In this document: positions 15,837 through 22,149 of the stretch, in pieces | How the letters are laid out: every line of letters begins with the position of its first letter | Numbering within the stretch: position 1 is the first letter of the stretch | Source of the DNA: a virus | Virus record (IMG/VR): IMGVR_UViG_3300037831_000026 | Coordinates: 1-28,597 of that record | Reading direction: 5' to 3' (one strand) | Length of the DNA stretch: 28,597 nucleotides | Notes under the pieces: model-generated | Databases searched by the model: none | Told to the model about the DNA's origin: nothing | Seen by the model: the letters and a program-made list of their open reading frames with translations, nothing else | Translations under genes and position numbers: made by a program

Positions 15837-16232
15837 TTAACTAGCGTTGTATATAACTTCCGTAGCCAGTGCAAGAATAAAACCAACAGTGATAGAAAGA
15901 ATAACCAGGAAACCGTTAGTAATTGTTACTCCTACTCCCTGCATCATCAAACCCAGCGCGTGCTTGGGTAGATTGAGAAGAGCAACAAATATGCCGGACG
16001 CTGTTAGTATACTATCTATCGCTGCGGCAATGATAACAACCACAATCATCAGGCTGTCTTTCTTATACTTGCTATACTGACGTATACCAACGTGTTCAAT
16101 GTACGTACAACTAAGCTGTACGAATGCAGCAAAGATTAAAGACATTGCAGCGTTCTCATTGAATGCATAGAAAAACACATAGTTAGCATACGTTCCAATT
16201 AGCCATAGACCTATGGCTATAAACTTAAGCAT
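15837..16232 (-). CDS. Four-helix integral membrane protein, 131 aa
   Basis: Almost the whole protein is hydrophobic, with four predicted membrane segments: about 3-24 (IAIGLWLIGTYANYVFFYAF), 28-48, 60-88 (IVVVIIAAAIDSILTASGIF) and 94-128. The short loop between segments 2 and 3 is basic (RQYSKYKKDS). The start has an AGGGGGT site. It is the last gene before a strong terminator and the gene before the membrane-bound FtsK-like ATPase, which makes a functional pair plausible. It could also be a holin, although holins are usually shorter and with charged tails. No family recognised. Confidence 0.65.
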   Translation of the reverse strand: MLKFIAIGLWLIGTYANYVFFYAFNENAAMSLIFAAFVQLSCTYIEHVGIRQYSKYKKDSLMIVVVIIAAAIDSILTASGIFVALLNLPKHALGLMMQGVGVTITNGFLVILSITVGFILALATEVIYNAS

Positions 16233-16265
16233 TCTTTACCCCCTAACTGTTGTACTATATCAGCA

Positions 16266-16478
16266 TTAATCACTAATATCTTCTCGATTCATCAAACACT
16301 GCTCCTTTGCTTTCAGTTCGCTATGTATAGCTTCAAGCAATACTTCGTACATTTCACTTAGATAAGCACCATTCTCAACCTGTGCTGAAGCTTCTACGTC
16401 TGAAAGAATCTGCTCCACAGTCTGTCTGGATAGACTGTGGAACAGGAAGCCTAAGACTAATGATACCTTCTCAACCAT
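16266..16478 (-). CDS. Small hypothetical protein, 70 aa
   Basis: Overlaps the end of the upstream gene by 22 nt, which supports a real coupled gene. It is predicted helical and acidic in the C-terminal half, with one possible amphipathic N-terminal helix (KVSLVLGFLFHSLSRQ). No cysteine pairs, no known motif. It belongs to the early minus-strand operon driven by the promoter at 16763-16791. Function unknown. Confidence 0.55.
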   Translation of the reverse strand: MVEKVSLVLGFLFHSLSRQTVEQILSDVEASAQVENGAYLSEMYEVLLEAIHSELKAKEQCLMNREDISD

Positions 16479-16723
16479 TTCTCTACTACCCCCTTTATGT
16501 ATTCCCGGCTGTCGGTAGAATCAATATCAAGCTCAAGTATCTTCACCAGTTCGTGCTCCACGTGGACTGATACACTACTACGATGCGGCAAAGATGCATC
16601 ATACGGTGTGTTACTTACACAATAAGCGTGTACCTTTTCTCCGTTGAACTGCCAATAATAGGTTACTCTATTGACAGTGTCGCCGAACTCATTAATCTGT
16701 GTGCTATGTCCAAAAGCTTTCAT
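16457..16723 (-). CDS. Small hypothetical protein, 88 aa
   Basis: First gene after the strong promoter at 16763-16791; AAGGAG (complement at 16731-16736) precedes the ATG. The N-terminal half looks beta-rich (RVTYYWQFNGEKVHAYCV) and the C-terminal half helical with an acidic patch and a basic end (VVEKWLRRYH). Small early phage proteins in this position often act on host functions, but no family is recognised and no function can be given. The promoter and ribosome site make it very likely to be expressed. Confidence 0.6.
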   Translation of the reverse strand: MKAFGHSTQINEFGDTVNRVTYYWQFNGEKVHAYCVSNTPYDASLPHRSSVSVHVEHELVKILELDIDSTDSREYIKGVVEKWLRRYH

Positions 16724-16762
16724 CTTTTAACTCCTTGACTATGTGTTTGCTTAACTGTTTAT

Positions 16763-16791
16763 AGTATAGCATAGGTTTCACAGGTTGTCAA
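16763..16791 (-). promoter_or_regulatory. Sigma-70 promoter, minus arm
   Basis: On the minus strand TTGACA (16791-16786), 17-bp spacer, TATACT (16768-16763), then ATAAACAGTTAAG. The 43 nt from 16792 to 16750 match the promoter of the RNA gene (25488-25530) at 39 positions. Confidence 0.9.
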
Positions 16792-16867
16792 GAGGCAATT
16801 TAACTATAGTTAGTAAACTAACAATCTACTCGATACTACTATCACGTAACTTCTTAGTTACTATAAA

Positions 16868-16935
16868 ATGCATATACCGCATTGTAATCACTTAGTGTTA
16901 ATTATGTACTAAGCACTGCAATGCAGTATATGTAT
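16868..16935. other. Long imperfect hairpin in intergenic region
   Basis: In the 160-bp gene-free stretch between 16792 and 16954. Three stacked stems: CATATAC/GTATATG, GCATTG/CAATGC and CTTAGT/ACTAAG, with small internal loops and an 11-nt apical loop. Two small hairpins lie beside it: GTTAGT/ACTAAC near 16810-16830 and GTAACT/AGTTAC near 16845-16862. On the minus strand GCATTTTATAG follows, so it may terminate the short operon 17478-16955; protein binding is also possible. Confidence 0.5.
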
Positions 16936-16954
16936 TAGTAGTAAAAAACTATAC

Positions 16955-17179
16955 TCAGAATGGATGCTGTGTATCATCCTTGGCATATTCAGATTCTATT
17001 ATATAAACTTCTGTATACTCCTTAACCCTACACCCAGTAGACGTATTAGTTAACTCAGTATAGGGGAACATATCTGCTGCCAGCTTCCTGGCACGCTTAA
17101 TAGCACGGGCATAGGGATATGCCCTCTTTGATAATTGTCTGTAGTTACCTTGCTTGTCTAGGATTATGTGATACTTCAT
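16955..17179 (-). CDS. Small basic hypothetical protein, 74 aa
   Basis: Preceded by AAGGAAGAGGAG directly before the ATG. The first two thirds are strongly basic (QLSKRAYPYARAIKRARKLA), the end acidic (IESEYAKDDTQHPF). Such a basic helix could bind nucleic acid. It is second in a two-gene operon after the GIY-YIG-like gene, with a 35-nt gap. No family recognised; function unknown. Confidence 0.55.
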   Translation of the reverse strand: MKYHIILDKQGNYRQLSKRAYPYARAIKRARKLAADMFPYTELTNTSTGCRVKEYTEVYIIESEYAKDDTQHPF

Positions 17180-17214
17180 ACTCCTCTTCCTTATGTATAT
17201 GCTTACGCGTTAAC

Positions 17215-17478
17215 TTACGCGTATACTGCTACGGCTTTGTCTACAATATTCAATATATCCAGGTTTGGTATATCAAACCATTCTAGTCTTACGTGAAACT
17301 TTCTCAGTAGTCTGTGGACTACGGCTTCTACCTTCTTGTTGCTAATATTATATGAGCGATATATAGAAAGTTTATACGGGTTCCCTGACTGCAAGTTCTC
17401 TAGGCGCCGTGCCGGATTGTTGGAAATACCTACTTTGTAGAAGCTAGAACATTCTTGATGAATGATGTATAGGAACAC
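17215..17478 (-). CDS. GIY-YIG superfamily protein (T5orf172/MUG113-like)
   Basis: 87 aa from a GTG start. The pattern LYIIH...FYKVGISNNPARRLENLQSG with a later NKKVEAVVHRLLRKF and EWFDI is that of the T5orf172/MUG113 domain, a branch of the GIY-YIG nuclease superfamily. Y4, K15-V-G-I, R24/R25 and E51/H55 fit the usual active-site positions. Members are found in phages and some are fused to other DNA-acting domains; the activity of the stand-alone form is not well established. It is the first gene of the minus arm, directly divergent from the primase operon, so it is probably expressed early. It may be a host-DNA nuclease or a homing-type endonuclease. Confidence 0.75.
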   Translation of the reverse strand: MFLYIIHQECSSFYKVGISNNPARRLENLQSGNPYKLSIYRSYNISNKKVEAVVHRLLRKFHVRLEWFDIPNLDILNIVDKAVAVYA

Positions 17479-17519
17479 TTTGTTTGCTCTTTCTGTCTAG
17501 TGATTACTTAACTGTCTTT

Positions 17520-17548
17520 AGTATACTACATCTCAACCGGTTTGTCAA
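17520..17548 (-). promoter_or_regulatory. Sigma-70 promoter, start of minus arm
   Basis: On the minus strand TTGACA (17548-17543), 17-bp spacer, TATACT (17525-17520), then AAAGACAG. It is back-to-back with the plus promoter at 17596-17624; the 47 bp between their -35 boxes hold direct repeats ACTATAGTACTAA and ACTATACTAA that could be an operator. Confidence 0.88.
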
Positions 17549-17595
17549 GTACCAATTTGTTACCTCACTATAGTACTAATGGACTATACTAAGTC

Positions 17596-17624
17596 TTGCG
17601 AAGATAAGGTATCTGTGGTATACT
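17596..17624 (+). promoter_or_regulatory. Sigma-70 promoter of the primase-helicase operon
   Basis: TTGCGA (17596-17601), 17-bp spacer, TATACT (17619-17624). The -35 is weaker than in other promoters of this window (4 of 6), suggesting lower or activated expression. Confidence 0.7.
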
Positions 17625-17661
17625 ATACGTATATGTTGAACTCAATATAATAAGAAAGAGA

Positions 17662-18435
17662 ATGCTTATGATAATACCCCCACAGCTTCGGCAAGGTGTC
17701 TTCATAGAGAAGAAACAGGATAGCAAAATTAACTCACAGAGATGTAGCAGTGGTGAAATAATACAGACTATAGTAGAACATTCATACGAAGAAGCAACCG
17801 CAGCAGTACAACGCAAGATGAATGTAGCGCTAAAGCTATCAAGTATGCGCATTGTTGTAGTAGATATTGACAATAAGCAAGCACTAGCGTTTGCTAATAA
17901 AAAAGGGTTGAGCAGCACGCTAACAGAAAGAACAGCACGAGGCTACCACCTGTACTACAGTATACCAGAACACGTCTTATACTATCATTCACACACGTAC
18001 AAGAACGGACTGGAGCTAAAGTGTACTGACTATATAGACAGTAACCTTAATGTTGTATGCTCTCCGTCTTGCGTAAGTGGTGTACAATATGAAGTAGTCA
18101 ATGATGTAGATATAGCTGTTGCACCTGTCTGGATACTTGATAAGATAAGACGTACTATGTCGACTGTTACTTCAGATCGCGTAGACTTAAGTAATGTCCC
18201 GCAGCTTCTTGACAACATTGACTACGATGACTATCACGCCTGGCTGTCCGTCGGTATGGTACTGCATAATATTTATGAAGGTAGCAACGAAGGTTTTGAG
18301 CTATGGTGTGAATGGTCAAGTCAGTCTCATAAATATGACTACTACAAAACACGTATGGCATGGAGTAGTTTTGATGACTACACTGGGAAAAAGAAAGGCT
18401 ATGGTAGCCTAGTGTATATGTCTAAACGTAAGTAG
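17662..18435 (+). CDS. Archaeo-eukaryotic-type primase-polymerase
   Basis: 257 aa. Residues about 1-160 form the bifunctional primase/polymerase (Prim-Pol, AEP) domain: metal-binding D68-I-D70 in RIVVVDIDN, the TERTARGYHLYY segment with H96, and GLELKCTDY followed by SPSCVSGVQYE, the usual last motif. Residues about 180-252 match the PriCT-2 C-terminal domain (LLDNIDYDDYHAWLSVGMVL...WSSQSHKYD...W). It lays down primers for replication, working with the VirE-type helicase that follows. It is compact compared with larger primase-helicase fusions. The site AAAGAG fits either the first ATG or a second one two codons later. Its stop codon falls inside the first of three 41-bp repeats. Confidence 0.88.
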   Translation: MLMIIPPQLRQGVFIEKKQDSKINSQRCSSGEIIQTIVEHSYEEATAAVQRKMNVALKLSSMRIVVVDIDNKQALAFANKKGLSSTLTERTARGYHLYYSIPEHVLYYHSHTYKNGLELKCTDYIDSNLNVVCSPSCVSGVQYEVVNDVDIAVAPVWILDKIRRTMSTVTSDRVDLSNVPQLLDNIDYDDYHAWLSVGMVLHNIYEGSNEGFELWCEWSSQSHKYDYYKTRMAWSSFDDYTGKKKGYGSLVYMSKRK

Positions 18436-18544
18436 AGTATAAGTTAATACAAGTGTATATGGCTAAACGTAAGTAGAGTATAAGTTAATACAAGTGTATA
18501 TGGCTAAACGTAAGTAGAGTATAAGTTAATACAAGTGTATAAGG
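18422..18544. repeat. Three tandem 41-bp repeats between primase and helicase
   Basis: Units at 18422-18462, 18463-18503 and 18504-18544 are nearly identical; a partial fourth (CTTAACGTAAGGAG) forms the ribosome site of the helicase gene. Each unit begins with the last codons and stop of the primase (AAACGTAAGTAG), and from unit 2 on it follows ATGGCT, giving a tiny frame MAKRK. The period is not a multiple of three. It looks like recent tandem duplication of the primase tail and spacer. Confidence 0.9.
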
Positions 18545-18565
18545 CTTAACGTAAGGAGTAATGTA

Positions 18566-19765
18566 ATGATGGAAAGTATGGAAGTAAAGTTTACCAAAGA
18601 AGCAGTCAATGATAGTACAACGACTGTGGAAAGGATGATCAGTACACTAGAAGCCAAAGGATATACGCTTCAGTACAACGAATTGACGGAGCTTGTAGAG
18701 TTTGAAAATGGTAGGCATATAGATGATGCCGATATAGCGGAAATGACAATGTACCTGGTGGAAAATGGGTACAAGAGGGCCGATATTAACGACGTGCTTA
18801 CACTTTATCCAAAACGTAACAGCTATCATCCTATGCGTGTGTACTTTAATAGCTTACCTACAACCACCAGTACAGAACATATCGACATGTTTCTTAACTG
18901 TCTAGACATAAACGATAGCCATATCACCCGTGAGGTTATAAAGAAATGGCTTGTTGGGTGTGTGGCAAAGCTGTTTGAGCAGCATCAGAACTTTGCGCTC
19001 GTGTTAGAAGGTAAAGGAGATATTGGTAAAACCACATTATGTAAATGGTTAGCAGTGAATAGGGAGTGGTACTGTTCAGAAAACCCTGCATATGGTAATG
19101 AACGAGACTTTACCATACTACAAGCAACAAAGTTTATCTGGGAACTTGAAGAACTAGAGAGTGTTACGAGCAAGAAAGCCGCAGGAAGCCTTAAAGCTTT
19201 CCTCACGCGTGATATAGGTAATGCCAGGAAAGCATACGGCAAAGTGAATAAGCTATATACTGCGATTGCAAACTTTATATGCACAGTGAATATGCCTGAG
19301 TATCTTGTCGATACGTCAGGTAACCGACGATATTTCCCTGTTTATGTAAATAGCATTGACTTTGCATACCATAGCATTGATAAAGATGCATTCTGGTCTG
19401 AGGTTGCAAATTTGTACTTTAATAGTACATATGACTATATGCTAACCGAAGAAGAGAAAGCATACCAGACAGAGCAGAACGAAACAAAGATGATGACAAA
19501 CAGCCTTGTCGATTATCTAACAGACATACTAGAACCTTCAGAAGATGGTTTCACACCTAACGTAAGGTTGTTTGATGCATTGCAAGCAAAAGGTATCAAT
19601 GTAACTACGAATGATCGTAGGGTTAAAGATGCTATGGTTATGTTGGGATATGAACAACGTATTAAGAAAATCAAAGGCAAGACGACACGGGGTTATTCTG
19701 GTTGTCGTATCAATAATGATACAGGGCTTACCAAAGAGGAACTAGAAGAACTGTACGAGGATTAA
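18566..19765 (+). CDS. VirE-family SF3-like replicative helicase
   Basis: 399 aa. The N-terminal 90 residues are helical; the ATPase core shows Walker A EGKGDIGKTTLCKWL (K155), a Walker B-like WELEELE (192-198), a conserved KKAAGSLKAFLTRD segment, sensor-type FICTVN (N242) and an arginine finger region NRRYFPVYV (R254/R255). This is the Virulence-associated protein E helicase family, which commonly partners AEP primases in phages and mobile elements. A C-terminal region of about 100 residues may be a winged-helix module. AGGAG is 7 nt before the ATG. A start-stop ATGTAA just upstream is probably fortuitous. Confidence 0.92.
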   Translation: MMESMEVKFTKEAVNDSTTTVERMISTLEAKGYTLQYNELTELVEFENGRHIDDADIAEMTMYLVENGYKRADINDVLTLYPKRNSYHPMRVYFNSLPTTTSTEHIDMFLNCLDINDSHITREVIKKWLVGCVAKLFEQHQNFALVLEGKGDIGKTTLCKWLAVNREWYCSENPAYGNERDFTILQATKFIWELEELESVTSKKAAGSLKAFLTRDIGNARKAYGKVNKLYTAIANFICTVNMPEYLVDTSGNRRYFPVYVNSIDFAYHSIDKDAFWSEVANLYFNSTYDYMLTEEEKAYQTEQNETKMMTNSLVDYLTDILEPSEDGFTPNVRLFDALQAKGINVTTNDRRVKDAMVMLGYEQRIKKIKGKTTRGYSGCRINNDTGLTKEELEELYED

Positions 19766-19775
19766 AATAGTAAAA

Positions 19776-20070
19776 GGTTACACCGGGTAACAGCAAGGTA
19801 ACAGCAAAAAACAAAATGCTGTTACCCCGGTTTACCCCATTGGTTACGCTAATATACCCCTATGTTACAGCGGTTACAGCATATATATATATAAAAGTAT
19901 AGTAGGGGTAACCTGTCGTGGGTGTAGGGGGGTTTAGAAAATTTTTAAACTTTTGTAACTGTGTGCTGTAACCTTTTGGGGATGTATGTAAAATAGGTGA
20001 TTACAATGGGATAAAACGCTACTCTTATCGTAATTTTTGCTGTTACCTTCTTTGATTTGCTGTTACCCCC
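19776..20070. other. Non-coding element A, GTTAC type (candidate origin)
   Basis: Twelve copies of GTTAC or its complement GTAAC in about 290 bp, including a perfect inverted repeat GGTAACAGCA/TGCTGTTACC (19797-19826), a tandem pair GTTACAGC-G-GTTACAGC (19864-19880) directly before an AT run (19881-19901), and a conserved 49-bp block (19992-20040). No open frame of note. It aligns along its whole length with element B. Repeats beside an AT-rich stretch, right after primase and helicase genes, are typical of a replication origin; a structured RNA is the alternative. Confidence 0.7.
19992..20040. repeat. 49-bp direct repeat, copy 1
   Basis: Perfectly identical to 20304-20352 although the flanking parts of the two elements have diverged. 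It contains weak inverted segments ATTAC...GATAA and TTATC-GTAAT, then TTTTTGC. A third, 16-bp fragment (AGGTGATTACAATGGG) is at 20393-20408. Confidence 0.95.
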
Positions 20071-20091
20071 TATATGGTAAGTAAGGGCTCA

Positions 20092-20390
20092 CTGTTGACA
20101 GCGTTGACAGCATGTTGACGGCAAACAAAAAATGCCGTCAACATATTTTTACCCATTGTAGACACCTATACCCCCCCTGTTGACAGCGTTGACAGCATAT
20201 TTTATATAATAAAGGGGGGTGCCGTCCCGTCCTGCTGTAGGGGGTTGTAGAATTTTTAAAACTTTTTGAAACGTTTGCTGTCAACACTTTAGAAATTATA
20301 TAGAATAGGTGATTACAATGGGATAAAACGCTACTCTTATCGTAATTTTTGCCGTCAACACGGGTGCTTTTGCTGGCAACACGGGGGGGT
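20092..20390. other. Non-coding element B, GTTGAC type (candidate origin)
   Basis: Paralog of element A with the core changed to GTTGAC/GTCAAC (eight copies). Perfect 12-bp inverted repeat ATGTTGACGGCA/TGCCGTCAACAT (20112-20144), tandem pairs GTTGACAGC x2 at 20094-20111 and 20179-20196, the latter followed by an AT-rich run (20197-20213), then the 49-bp block at 20304-20352. The order of parts is the same as in element A. TTGACA at 20180-20185 and TATAAT at 20205-20210 (19-bp spacing) could also act as a weak promoter. Confidence 0.7.
20304..20352. repeat. 49-bp direct repeat, copy 2
   Basis: Identical to 19992-20040, 312 bp apart. It is followed by GCCGTCAAC where copy 1 is followed by GCTGTTACC, so the difference between elements starts exactly at the binding-site-like motif. 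Confidence 0.95.
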
Positions 20391-20453
20391 AAAGGTGATT
20401 ACAATGGGGGAAGTATACTCACACCACATATTGAAGCGCTTCAAAATTGCCTC

Positions 20454-20482
20454 TTGACAAACCAGGTGAAGTGTAGTATACT
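20454..20482 (+). promoter_or_regulatory. Sigma-70 promoter
   Basis: TTGACA (20454-20459), 17-bp spacer, TATACT (20477-20482), then ATAAACAGTTAAG. The upstream AATTGCCTC is also present upstream of the minus promoter at 16763-16791. Drives the zinc-ribbon-like gene. Confidence 0.92.
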
Positions 20483-20515
20483 ATAAACAGTTAAGTAATT
20501 GAAAGGAGCTATTTA

Positions 20516-20731
20516 ATGAAGTGCACGTTTTGTAGAGAAAAAGAGGCAACAGGAGAGGTTGTCTCAACGTATCACGATGGTAGTATTATGTCGTGTGAAC
20601 CAGCCTGTGAGGACTGCGGAATGCAATACGACAACTGTGATACTTCCCAGGATGACATTGATTCTTTCTGGGGTTTCAGAGAGAGCTGGTACACTCCTTA
20701 TGGTTACTGGGAAGACGAGGACCAGGATTGA
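20516..20731 (+). CDS. Small Cys-rich, zinc-ribbon-like protein, 71 aa
   Basis: C3-X2-C6 at the N-terminus and C27-X3-C31-X2-C34 further on can form one four-Cys zinc site (KCTFCREKEATGEVV...CEPACEDC). The C-terminal third is very acidic and aromatic (DDIDSFWGF...YGYWEDEDQD). The start is fixed by AAAGGAG 8 nt upstream and the promoter 34 bp before. Small zinc-ribbon proteins are common among early phage genes. No specific role can be assigned. Confidence 0.7.
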   Translation: MKCTFCREKEATGEVVSTYHDGSIMSCEPACEDCGMQYDNCDTSQDDIDSFWGFRESWYTPYGYWEDEDQD

Positions 20732-20784
20732 CTAACCAGCGTGTTGCTCTTAATTGAAACAGCACAGGTAAGGAGTAAGGAGTA

Positions 20785-20952
20785 ATGATTGTTAAAGACT
20801 GAAGTACGAAACGCATTGAAGAACTTTCCACTAGACCGTATACGACAAACTGATCACTATTAGAGTACCTGGGGAATACCTACGTGTTTGTACATAAGGC
20901 TTTTGGATATAGAACAGTACCTATCCTGCACTTTGACGGGTTTACATCTTGA
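20785..20952 (+). pseudogene. Frameshifted small gene remnant
   Basis: An ATG with a good ribosome site (AAGGAGTA) begins a frame that stops after five codons. Neighbouring frames continue coherently: first TEVRNALKNFPLDRIRQTD, then, after another shift, LLEYLGNTYVFVHKAFGYRT and VPILHFDGFTS before a stop at 20950-20952. Two single-base shifts would restore one protein of about 55 residues. Its stop overlaps the -35 box of the next promoter. Either a decayed gene or sequencing/assembly errors; no family recognised. It occupies the otherwise empty 289-bp stretch between 20731 and 21020. Confidence 0.5.
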
Positions 20953-20977
20953 CAAAGTTCAGAAGGTATAGTATAAT
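20949..20977 (+). promoter_or_regulatory. Sigma-70 promoter, consensus
   Basis: TTGACA (20949-20954), 17-bp spacer, TATAAT (20972-20977): a perfect consensus. It serves the genes from 21020 onward, probably through the SSB-like gene to the terminator at 22907. Confidence 0.92.
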
Positions 20978-21019
20978 AATACCAGTGAAGCAATTAGTAG
21001 TACAAGGAAGGAAAGAATA

Positions 21020-21298
21020 ATGGGAACCCACAAATTTTTGAAACCGTTTCTAGATGAGGGTATGGCCCGCGGGTATGAAGTGGAGTTTGACGGAACAGTC
21101 CCATTGTGGATTGACAGTGAAGGGCATACGTTAGGGTTTAGAGGAGAACGACAAGCGTTGCCTGCTGGAGCTGTTCCCCTTTATGCATACGGGGGCAACG
21201 TTATAGGGGGTCAATGGTTTACGCGGGATGACGTTATTGCCTATAGTAGTCTTGCTGGAACTGATATTGTGGTGTTTGAAAGGTATGGTATACTATAG
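21020..21298 (+). CDS. Hypothetical protein, 92 aa
   Basis: Follows the consensus promoter at 20949-20977 with GGAAGGAAAG before the ATG. Mixed alpha/beta composition, with many Gly and aromatic residues (VPLYAYGGNVIGGQWFTRDD), no Cys and no membrane segment. No family is recognised. It is the first gene of an operon with the SSB-like, MazG and reductase genes, so a part in replication or takeover of the host is plausible but unproven. Confidence 0.6.
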   Translation: MGTHKFLKPFLDEGMARGYEVEFDGTVPLWIDSEGHTLGFRGERQALPAGAVPLYAYGGNVIGGQWFTRDDVIAYSSLAGTDIVVFERYGIL

Positions 21299-21344
21299 GT
21301 AGCTAGCGGAATAGTAAGTAACTTAGTTAACAAGGAGTAGTATA

Positions 21345-21875
21345 ATGTTCACTGACAGTATGTTTGACGTTGATGTACATTCTTTGGATGCTGAATTGAA
21401 TACCTCGAACGTGTTGTATCTTTCGAAGCAGACAGATAAAGTATCGTTGAGACTTGTATGGCAGCCTGATGTAGATAGTAAGTACTTTCAACAGTACGAG
21501 ACTTCTTATATGGAAAAAAAGGTTAGGCAGGTAGTATTCAAGGCTGTACGGGTCGTTGGGGATGAACAGTATCCTGTCTACGTTGTAGGTAAGCCTACTC
21601 ATCTGAAAGAGATAAACCGCATTTTGGTATCTCTCAAAGAGGATAATAGTATTCTGGGGTTGCATCCTCAGAAGGGTACTATTTTTACCTTCACTAAGAC
21701 AGGTGAAGGATTGCAGACAAAGTATCACGTATCTCCTACGCTTAGGGTAATTGACGTTTCAAAACATTACCACTTGTCTTTTGATATGTCGCTTGAAGAG
21801 TTTGTTGAGAAGCAAACACAGCCCCGCGATGATCATAGTGTAGAAGATACGGAGAGCGAATTGTTTGATGACTAA
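21345..21875 (+). CDS. Single-stranded DNA-binding protein-like
   Basis: 176 aa. Residues about 20-150 contain a probable OB-fold with the segment GTIFTFTKTGEGLQTKYHVS, which is close to the (I)T(R)TG.G.DT.Y.V signature of phage gp32-type SSBs, and YVVGKPTHLKEINRILVSLK. The C-terminus is acidic (SVEDTESELFDD), typical of SSB tails that recruit replication proteins. A ribosome site AAGGAG precedes the ATG. With polymerase, primase, helicase, 5' nuclease and resolvase genes in the same arm, it completes a replisome. The call rests on one motif and the tail; no search was possible. Confidence 0.65.
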   Translation: MFTDSMFDVDVHSLDAELNTSNVLYLSKQTDKVSLRLVWQPDVDSKYFQQYETSYMEKKVRQVVFKAVRVVGDEQYPVYVVGKPTHLKEINRILVSLKEDNSILGLHPQKGTIFTFTKTGEGLQTKYHVSPTLRVIDVSKHYHLSFDMSLEEFVEKQTQPRDDHSVEDTESELFDD

Positions 21876-21885
21876 GTAATGTGGA

Positions 21886-21915
21886 GTAGGCGTGTTGTGT
21901 ATGCAACACGTCTAC
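21886..21915 (+). terminator. Hairpin after SSB-like gene
   Basis: 12-bp stem GTAGGCGTGTTG/CAACACGTCTAC with one G-U pair and a 6-nt loop, followed by ATCTCTATG. Poor U-tract, so an attenuator or mRNA-stabilising hairpin is more likely than a full terminator. Confidence 0.45.
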
Positions 21916-21939
21916 ATCTCTATGTAAAGGATAGAAGGA

Positions 21940-22149
21940 ATGAACATAATGGAAACAATAGCAACAGTCGATAGGCTTTTGGAAAAGGGTATACGGAAAC
22001 AGTACTCCGATACTACTGAGTATTCTATACTCTTAGGGGATATACAGCGTATAGCACAGTCGAACCCTGATGCATTAAAAGAGCTACGACGTAAGTATAC
22101 GCATAAGTACCTAAAGTTCAAAAACAGGGGGAGAGTAGGGTATGGATAA
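21940..22149 (+). CDS. Small helical basic protein, 69 aa
   Basis: Two ribosome sites (AAGGA, AAGGAA) precede the ATG. Predicted helical, acidic to neutral N-terminal half and strongly basic C-terminal half (LKELRRKYTHKYLKFKNRGR). A nucleic-acid-binding or replication accessory role fits the context and charge, but no family is recognised. It overlaps the next micropeptide gene by 8 nt. Confidence 0.6.
   Translation: MNIMETIATVDRLLEKGIRKQYSDTTEYSILLGDIQRIAQSNPDALKELRRKYTHKYLKFKNRGRVGYG

Noticed and set aside
18422-18544. CRISPR-like array
   Set aside because: Units are contiguous identical 41-mers with no unique spacers.
18561-18566. Start-stop ATGTAA as a regulatory element before the helicase gene
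   Set aside because: The ribosome site is spaced correctly for the ATG at 18566; the start-stop is most likely a by-product of overlapping TAATG.
20180-20210. Strong promoter inside element B (TTGACA and TATAAT)
   Set aside because: Spacing is 19 bp and the TTGACA is part of the repeated GTTGACAGC motif that element A lacks; treated as origin-like repeat rather than as a firm promoter.
21327-21728. Minus-strand 133-codon frame opposite the SSB-like gene
   Set aside because: The plus-strand gene has a promoter, ribosome site and recognisable motif and tail; the minus frame has none.
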